Below are positions 29,694-30,349 of a stretch of 30,349 nt of DNA, piece by piece. The translations under genes were made by a program, and so were the position numbers. The DNA lies in the IMG/VR virus record IMGVR_UViG_3300025138_000007, positions 1-30,349 of that record; one strand, 5' to 3'. Position 1 is the first letter of the stretch. Every line of letters starts with the position of its first letter. Origin of the DNA: a virus. A model generated the notes under the pieces. It searched no databases, had not been told where the DNA came from, and worked only from the letters and a program-made list of their open reading frames with translations.

Positions 29694-30349
29694 ATTAGAA
29701 CATGGTCATACGATTGAGTTTAATGAAGAAAAGCACGTCTATATACATAACAATGATTATGTAGTTGGAATGAGTACACTACTTGGAAAGTTAGCAAGTC
29801 CAGCATTAGAGAATTGGAAGATTAGCCAACAAGTTAATGCTATTAAAACTGAAATGGAAAGATCAGGTATTTCAATAGATCAAATACAAAAGATAGTTAC
29901 TAATGCTAAAGCTAATGCAAGAAAGACAGGAGACAATATTTTAAATATTGGCTCTATGGTGCATAAGTTTTGTGAGATGTGGCTTAAAGGAGAAAAATTT
30001 ACTGACCCAAGCGATGCTGTAATATTAAGTTGCTTTGAGAAGTTTAAAAGGTTTTGGACAAAACATAAACTAAAAGTTATTGAGTCTGAAAAAATTTTAT
30101 ATTCTGAACGAGGTTTTTGTGGAACTTTAGATTTAATTGCTAAAGACTCAAAGAATAACCTTTGGCTTATAGATATAAAAACTTCAAAAGGTTTGTTTCT
30201 AAACATGGTTCATCAACTACATGGATATAAATTAGCCTATGAAGAACAAACAGGAAAGAAGATCAATAAGATGTATATAGTTAGACTCCCAAAAGATAGT
30301 GGAGATTTTGAAGCTAGACATGTCTTATATAAAAAGGAACACTTAAAAG
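29680..30349 (+). CDS. RecB/Cas4-like PD-(D/E)XK nuclease, N-terminal and catalytic part
   Basis: Starts at ATG 29680 behind AGGAG and runs off the window end, continuing in 1-179 for a total of 255 residues. Motifs of the RecB-type PD-(D/E)XK nucleases in order: H95 in GSMVHKF, D151 in GFCGTLDLIA, D165-x-K167 in LWLIDIKTSKG, and Q179-xxx-Y183 in QLHGYKLAY. These bind the metal and cut DNA. Phage enzymes of this type work as exonucleases that make single-stranded ends. The following overlapping gene has an SSB-type tail, suggesting a joint role in recombination or end processing. Confidence 0.92.
   Translation, partial: MSIHKLEHGHTIEFNEEKHVYIHNNDYVVGMSTLLGKLASPALENWKISQQVNAIKTEMERSGISIDQIQKIVTNAKANARKTGDNILNIGSMVHKFCEMWLKGEKFTDPSDAVILSCFEKFKRFWTKHKLKVIESEKILYSERGFCGTLDLIAKDSKNNLWLIDIKTSKGLFLNMVHQLHGYKLAYEEQTGKKINKMYIVRLPKDSGDFEARHVLYKKEHLK
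30269..30349. repeat. Terminal direct repeat, copy 2 (genome closure)
   Basis: Identical to bases 1-81. Collapsing this overlap closes the molecule at about 30,268 bp and restores the nuclease reading frame. Confidence 0.95.

Noticed and set aside
1-30349. Prophage, CRISPR array, tRNA genes or insertion sequences
   Set aside because: I saw no integrase, attachment site, regularly spaced repeats, tRNA-like cloverleaf or transposase in the window.

Overview
This window is an apparently complete, circularly closed genome of a small tailed phage with a long non-contractile tail (siphovirus-type). The first 81 bases are repeated exactly as the last 81, so the unit genome is about 30,268 bp and one gene, a RecB-type nuclease, is cut by the window ends. 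The DNA is very A+T rich. Many small exported and basic proteins resemble gene families I associate with uncultured marine phages and phages of SAR11/Pelagibacterales-like hosts; this host assignment is inference from recognition, not a database result. I see no integrase, tRNA, CRISPR array or insertion sequence.

There are two transcription blocks. A short rightward block runs from about 28148 through the closure point to 1596: a winged-helix-like protein, two overlapping small genes, a lipoprotein, an XRE-type regulator, a small basic protein, the RecB-like nuclease, a protein with an SSB-type acidic tail, a tiny membrane protein, a coiled-coil protein, a small lipoprotein and a helical protein. 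A long leftward block runs from 27838 down to 1715. The blocks diverge from a 309-bp intergenic region (27839-28147) holding candidate promoters and a 14-bp leader hairpin, and converge on a hairpin terminator at 1684-1716.

The leftward block reads, in transcription order: a DNA-processing group (winged-helix protein, DPPY adenine methylase, Ref-like HNH nuclease, replication-initiation-like protein, ImmA/IrrE-like metalloprotease, and an MT-A70 methylase whose DPPW tryptophan codon is UGA); the terminase small subunit; an island of about eleven small exported, membrane, Cys-rich or basic proteins including a 522-residue exported protein with a TonB/TolA-like charged linker; terminase large subunit, portal, minor head protein, scaffold, major capsid protein and head-tail connectors; tail terminator, major tail protein, tail chaperone G with a -1 frameshift to GT, tape measure, distal tail, tail tip J and receptor-binding/C1q-like proteins; and a lysis region (M15 peptidase, XhlA-like protein, metallophosphoesterase, DUF3310 protein, holin-like protein).

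The phage seems to rely on the host replisome: I recognise no DNA polymerase, helicase, primase or annealing recombinase. Gene packing is extreme, with ATGA and TAATG start/stop overlaps throughout, which helped fix start codons and exposed several genes shorter than 60 codons. The points most worth a second look are the UGA at the methylase active site, the exported-protein island between the two terminase genes, the overprinted gene pair at 28477-28810, and the SSB-tailed protein overlapping the nuclease.
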